Of a stretch of 6,824 nt of DNA, positions 5,076 through 6,824 are shown in pieces (the stretch's first letter is position 1; every line of letters begins with the position of its first letter). Made by a program: the position numbers and the translations under genes. Source of the DNA: an uncultured Ruminococcus sp. (GTDB lineage: Bacteria; Bacillota; Clostridia; Oscillospirales; Acutalibacteraceae); NCBI GenBank assembly GCA_902773165.1, contig CACYDO010000294.1:1-6824 (forward strand), given 5' to 3'. The notes under the pieces were generated by a model. That model was not told the origin of the DNA. It ran no database searches and saw nothing but the letters and a program-made list of their open reading frames with translations.

Positions 5076-6665
5076 TTGGCAGACTTAAAAAATGAGATCA
5101 ACAAAAGACGAACATTTGCAATTATTTCTCACCCTGACGCTGGAAAAACGACGTTGACCGAAAAGCTTCTTCTTTACGGAGGTGCTATAAATTCGGCAGG
5201 TGCCGTAAAGGGAAAGCATTCTGCAAAACACGCCGTTTCCGACTGGATGGAAATTGAAAAACAGCGTGGTATTTCTGTTACCTCGTCCGTTCTCCAATTT
5301 CGCTATAATGGATATTGCATAAATATTCTTGACACTCCCGGACATCAGGACTTTTCCGAGGATACCTACCGTACACTCATGGCTGCTGATTCTGCTGTGA
5401 TGGTAATTGACGGTTCTAAGGGCGTAGAGAATCAGACAAAAAAGCTTTTTAAGGTTTGCGTAATGCGACATATACCGATCATTACGTTTATTAATAAAAT
5501 GGACAGAGACGCTCAGAGTCCGTTTGATCTTCTTGAAGATATCGAAACGGTTTTGGGGATTAATACATGTCCAATGAACTGGCCTATTGGCAGCGGAAAA
5601 GAGTTTAAGGGCGTATACGACCGAAAAAGCAGTAAAGTGCTTGCATTTACAGCCGCAATGAACGGTCAGAAGGAAGTCGAAAAAACGGAGATAGAGCTTG
5701 ATTCTCCCGAATTTGACGAGCTTGTCGGAGCGTATCACAAGCAGGATCTTCTTGATGAAATCGAGCTTCTTGACGGTGCAGGAGATAATTTCGATCTTGA
5801 CGAAGTACGCTCGGGCAGACTTACCCCTGTTTTTTTTGGCTCGGCTCTTACCAATTTCGGAGTAGAGCCATTTTTGGAGGAGTTTTTGAGCATTACAACT
5901 CCGCCTCTTCCGCGTGAAACTAATGTCTCAACTGTAGATCCGGTAAGTGATAAGTTTTCAGCTTTTGTATTTAAGATCCAGGCTAACATGAATAAGGCTC
6001 ACCGTGACAGGATCGCGTTTATGCGCATTTGTTCCGGCAGGTTTGAAAAAAGCATGGAGGTATTTCACGTTCAGGGAAACAAAAAGCTTCGTCTTTCACA
6101 GCCACAGCAGATCATGGCTCAGGATAGAGAGGTAGTAGATGAAGCGTATGCAGGCGATATTATCGGCGTTTTTGACCCGGGTATCTTTTCAATCGGAGAT
6201 ACCGTATGCTCACCCGGTATGAACATACAGTTTAAGGGTATTCCTACATTTGCTCCGGAGCATTTTGCACGTATCCGTCAGAAGGATACTATGAAACGTA
6301 AGCAGTTTGTAAAGGGTACAACGCAGATCGCCCAGGAAGGCGCAATACAGATGTTCCAGGAGCTTGGCGGCGGTATGGAGGAGATCATAGTCGGCGTTGT
6401 CGGTACTCTCCAGTTCGATGTATTGAAATATAGGCTGACAAACGAATACAATGTCGAAATTATTATGGAAACTCTTCCATATCAGTTTATCAGATGGATC
6501 ACTAACGCGGTAATTGACCCTAAAACTCTTGATCTCGCTTCTGACACAAAGCGAATACAGGATCTTAAGGGTAATTATCTTTTGTTGTTTACTAGTCAGT
6601 GGAGTATTAACTGGGCATTAGAGCATAATAAAGGCTTAATGCTTGAAGAATTTGGTTCTAAATAG
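5076..6665 (+). CDS. prfC: Peptide chain release factor 3 (translational GTPase)
   Basis: RF3 is a cytoplasmic GTPase that removes RF1 or RF2 from the ribosome after peptide release, speeding termination. The start is TTG 5076 with GGAGGT (5063-5068) 7 nt upstream. The product has 529 residues, the same length as E. coli RF3. The GTPase motifs are complete: P-loop SHPDAGKTT (18-26), switch I RGISVTSSV (64-72), DTPGH (86-90), NKMD (140-143) and GSAL (255-258). The RF3-type sequence GGAINSAGAVKGK follows the P-loop and separates it from EF-G. Domain II and the C-terminal domain follow, including QEGAIQMFQE and GVVGTLQFDVL, typical of RF3. The C-terminus (NKGLMLEEFGSK) looks natural, with no truncation. 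It follows the CmpB-like gene by 49 nt and may be read from the same transcript or from a local promoter. No terminator is visible after the stop. Confidence 0.96.
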   Translation: MADLKNEINKRRTFAIISHPDAGKTTLTEKLLLYGGAINSAGAVKGKHSAKHAVSDWMEIEKQRGISVTSSVLQFRYNGYCINILDTPGHQDFSEDTYRTLMAADSAVMVIDGSKGVENQTKKLFKVCVMRHIPIITFINKMDRDAQSPFDLLEDIETVLGINTCPMNWPIGSGKEFKGVYDRKSSKVLAFTAAMNGQKEVEKTEIELDSPEFDELVGAYHKQDLLDEIELLDGAGDNFDLDEVRSGRLTPVFFGSALTNFGVEPFLEEFLSITTPPLPRETNVSTVDPVSDKFSAFVFKIQANMNKAHRDRIAFMRICSGRFEKSMEVFHVQGNKKLRLSQPQQIMAQDREVVDEAYAGDIIGVFDPGIFSIGDTVCSPGMNIQFKGIPTFAPEHFARIRQKDTMKRKQFVKGTTQIAQEGAIQMFQELGGGMEEIIVGVVGTLQFDVLKYRLTNEYNVEIIMETLPYQFIRWITNAVIDPKTLDLASDTKRIQDLKGNYLLLFTSQWSINWALEHNKGLMLEEFGSK

Positions 6666-6683
6666 TGTCTGCTTCAACATCCT

Positions 6684-6709
6684 CGATAAACCTCCAACAC
6701 CCGATAAAC
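6684..6709. repeat. Direct repeat CGATAAAC, two copies
   Basis: CGATAAAC occurs at 6684-6691 and again at 6702-6709, a spacing of 18 bp, in the non-coding stretch between prfC and the next gene. Paired short direct repeats can be protein-binding sites, for example transposase sites near an insertion sequence end. Nothing else in the window shows which, and two 8-bp copies could be chance. Confidence 0.4.
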
Positions 6710-6734
6710 AGTAGCTTTTTAAGACGAAATATGG

Positions 6735-6740
6735 TAAAAT
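6735..6740 (+). promoter_or_regulatory. Possible -10 box for the gene starting at 6800
   Basis: TAAAAT at 6735-6740, preceded by GG, is a reasonable -10 element, the same hexamer as that proposed for the gene at 606. The -35 region is poor (TAGCTT at 6712-6717 for a 17-bp spacer). Transcription would start near 6746-6748, inside the left arm of the inverted repeat at 6741-6784. The leader would be about 53 nt. Confidence 0.4.
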
Positions 6741-6784
6741 AAGTGCAAGGAAAAACAACAAAACAGAGTAAAAAGCTTGCACTT
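6741..6784. repeat. Inverted repeat flanking the leader of the gene at 6800
   Basis: AAGTGCAAG (6741-6749) and CTTGCACTT (6776-6784) are perfect 9-bp complements separated by 26 nt. The right arm directly abuts the ribosome binding site GGAGGA (6785-6790). A second 9-bp pair, AGCTTTTTA (6713-6721) with TAAAAAGCT (6769-6777), overlaps the right arm by 2 nt, so the two helices nearly stack in a long transcript. In RNA these structures could partly bury the ribosome binding site. Confidence 0.6.
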
Positions 6785-6799
6785 GGAGGAAAGACGGAT

Positions 6800-6824
6800 A
6801 TGTATAAATTCGACAGGAATCATC
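6800..6824 (+). CDS. Start of a further gene, possibly a transposase (3' end outside window)
   Basis: ATG 6800 has a strong GGAGGA (6785-6790) 9 nt upstream, so a gene almost certainly starts here. Only eight codons are in the window, reading MYKFDRNH. This opening is reminiscent of clostridial IS5-group transposases that begin MYK and continue toward a QPLG motif, but eight residues cannot prove that. The non-coding region before it (6666-6799) contains direct and inverted repeats that would suit an insertion sequence end. The start is well supported; the product is a guess. Confidence 0.6.

Noticed and set aside
5085..5738. Antisense open frame of 217 codons opposite prfC
   Set aside because: It lies wholly within the conserved RF3 GTPase domain and its product has no recognisable domain; a shadow of the real gene.

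Overview
The window looks like chromosomal DNA of a low-to-mid GC Firmicute, most likely a gut Clostridia of the Ruminococcus/Oscillospiraceae type. Three things point there: strong AGGAGG-type ribosome binding sites, frequent TTG/GTG starts, and a gene set of a clostridial DtxR/MntR-type regulator, a CmpB-type membrane protein and a TrpX-like lipoprotein. All convincing genes lie on the + strand. The species assignment is inference from gene style only.

Layout. 1-378 is the 3' end of a Na+/proline symporter gene (putP), followed by a strong hairpin that probably terminates it (415-443). 444-605 is an AT-rich intergenic region with a sigma-A-type promoter, a 15-bp palindrome in the promoter spacer and a flanking direct repeat. 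606-1595 encodes an unrecognised single-pass membrane protein with a charged cytoplasmic tail and a repeated extracellular domain. 1657-2589 is serine O-acetyltransferase (cysE). 2594-3667 is a TrpX-like ABC-type substrate-binding lipoprotein. 3686-4063 is a DtxR/MntR-family metalloregulator with a mixed metal site. 4112-5026 is a CmpB-family (PF06541) membrane protein with a coiled-coil tail. 5076-6665 is peptide chain release factor 3 (prfC). 6666-6799 is a non-coding stretch with direct and inverted repeats, leading into the first codons of another gene at 6800 that may be a transposase.

How the genes fit together. cysE, the binding protein and the regulator are tightly packed (gaps of 4 and 18 nt) and probably share a transcript. 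The CmpB-like gene and prfC follow after gaps of about 50 nt; prfC may also have its own promoter. CysE makes O-acetylserine for cysteine synthesis. Nothing in the sequence shows what the lipoprotein binds or what the regulator controls, and no permease or ATPase gene lies beside the lipoprotein.

Most of the window is ordinary housekeeping and accessory metabolism. I see no convincing novel multi-gene system. The best leads are the regulatory layout before 606, the mixed metal ligands of the regulator, the orphan binding protein in a cysE operon, and the inverted repeats before 6800, which resemble the anti-readthrough hairpins of some insertion sequences.
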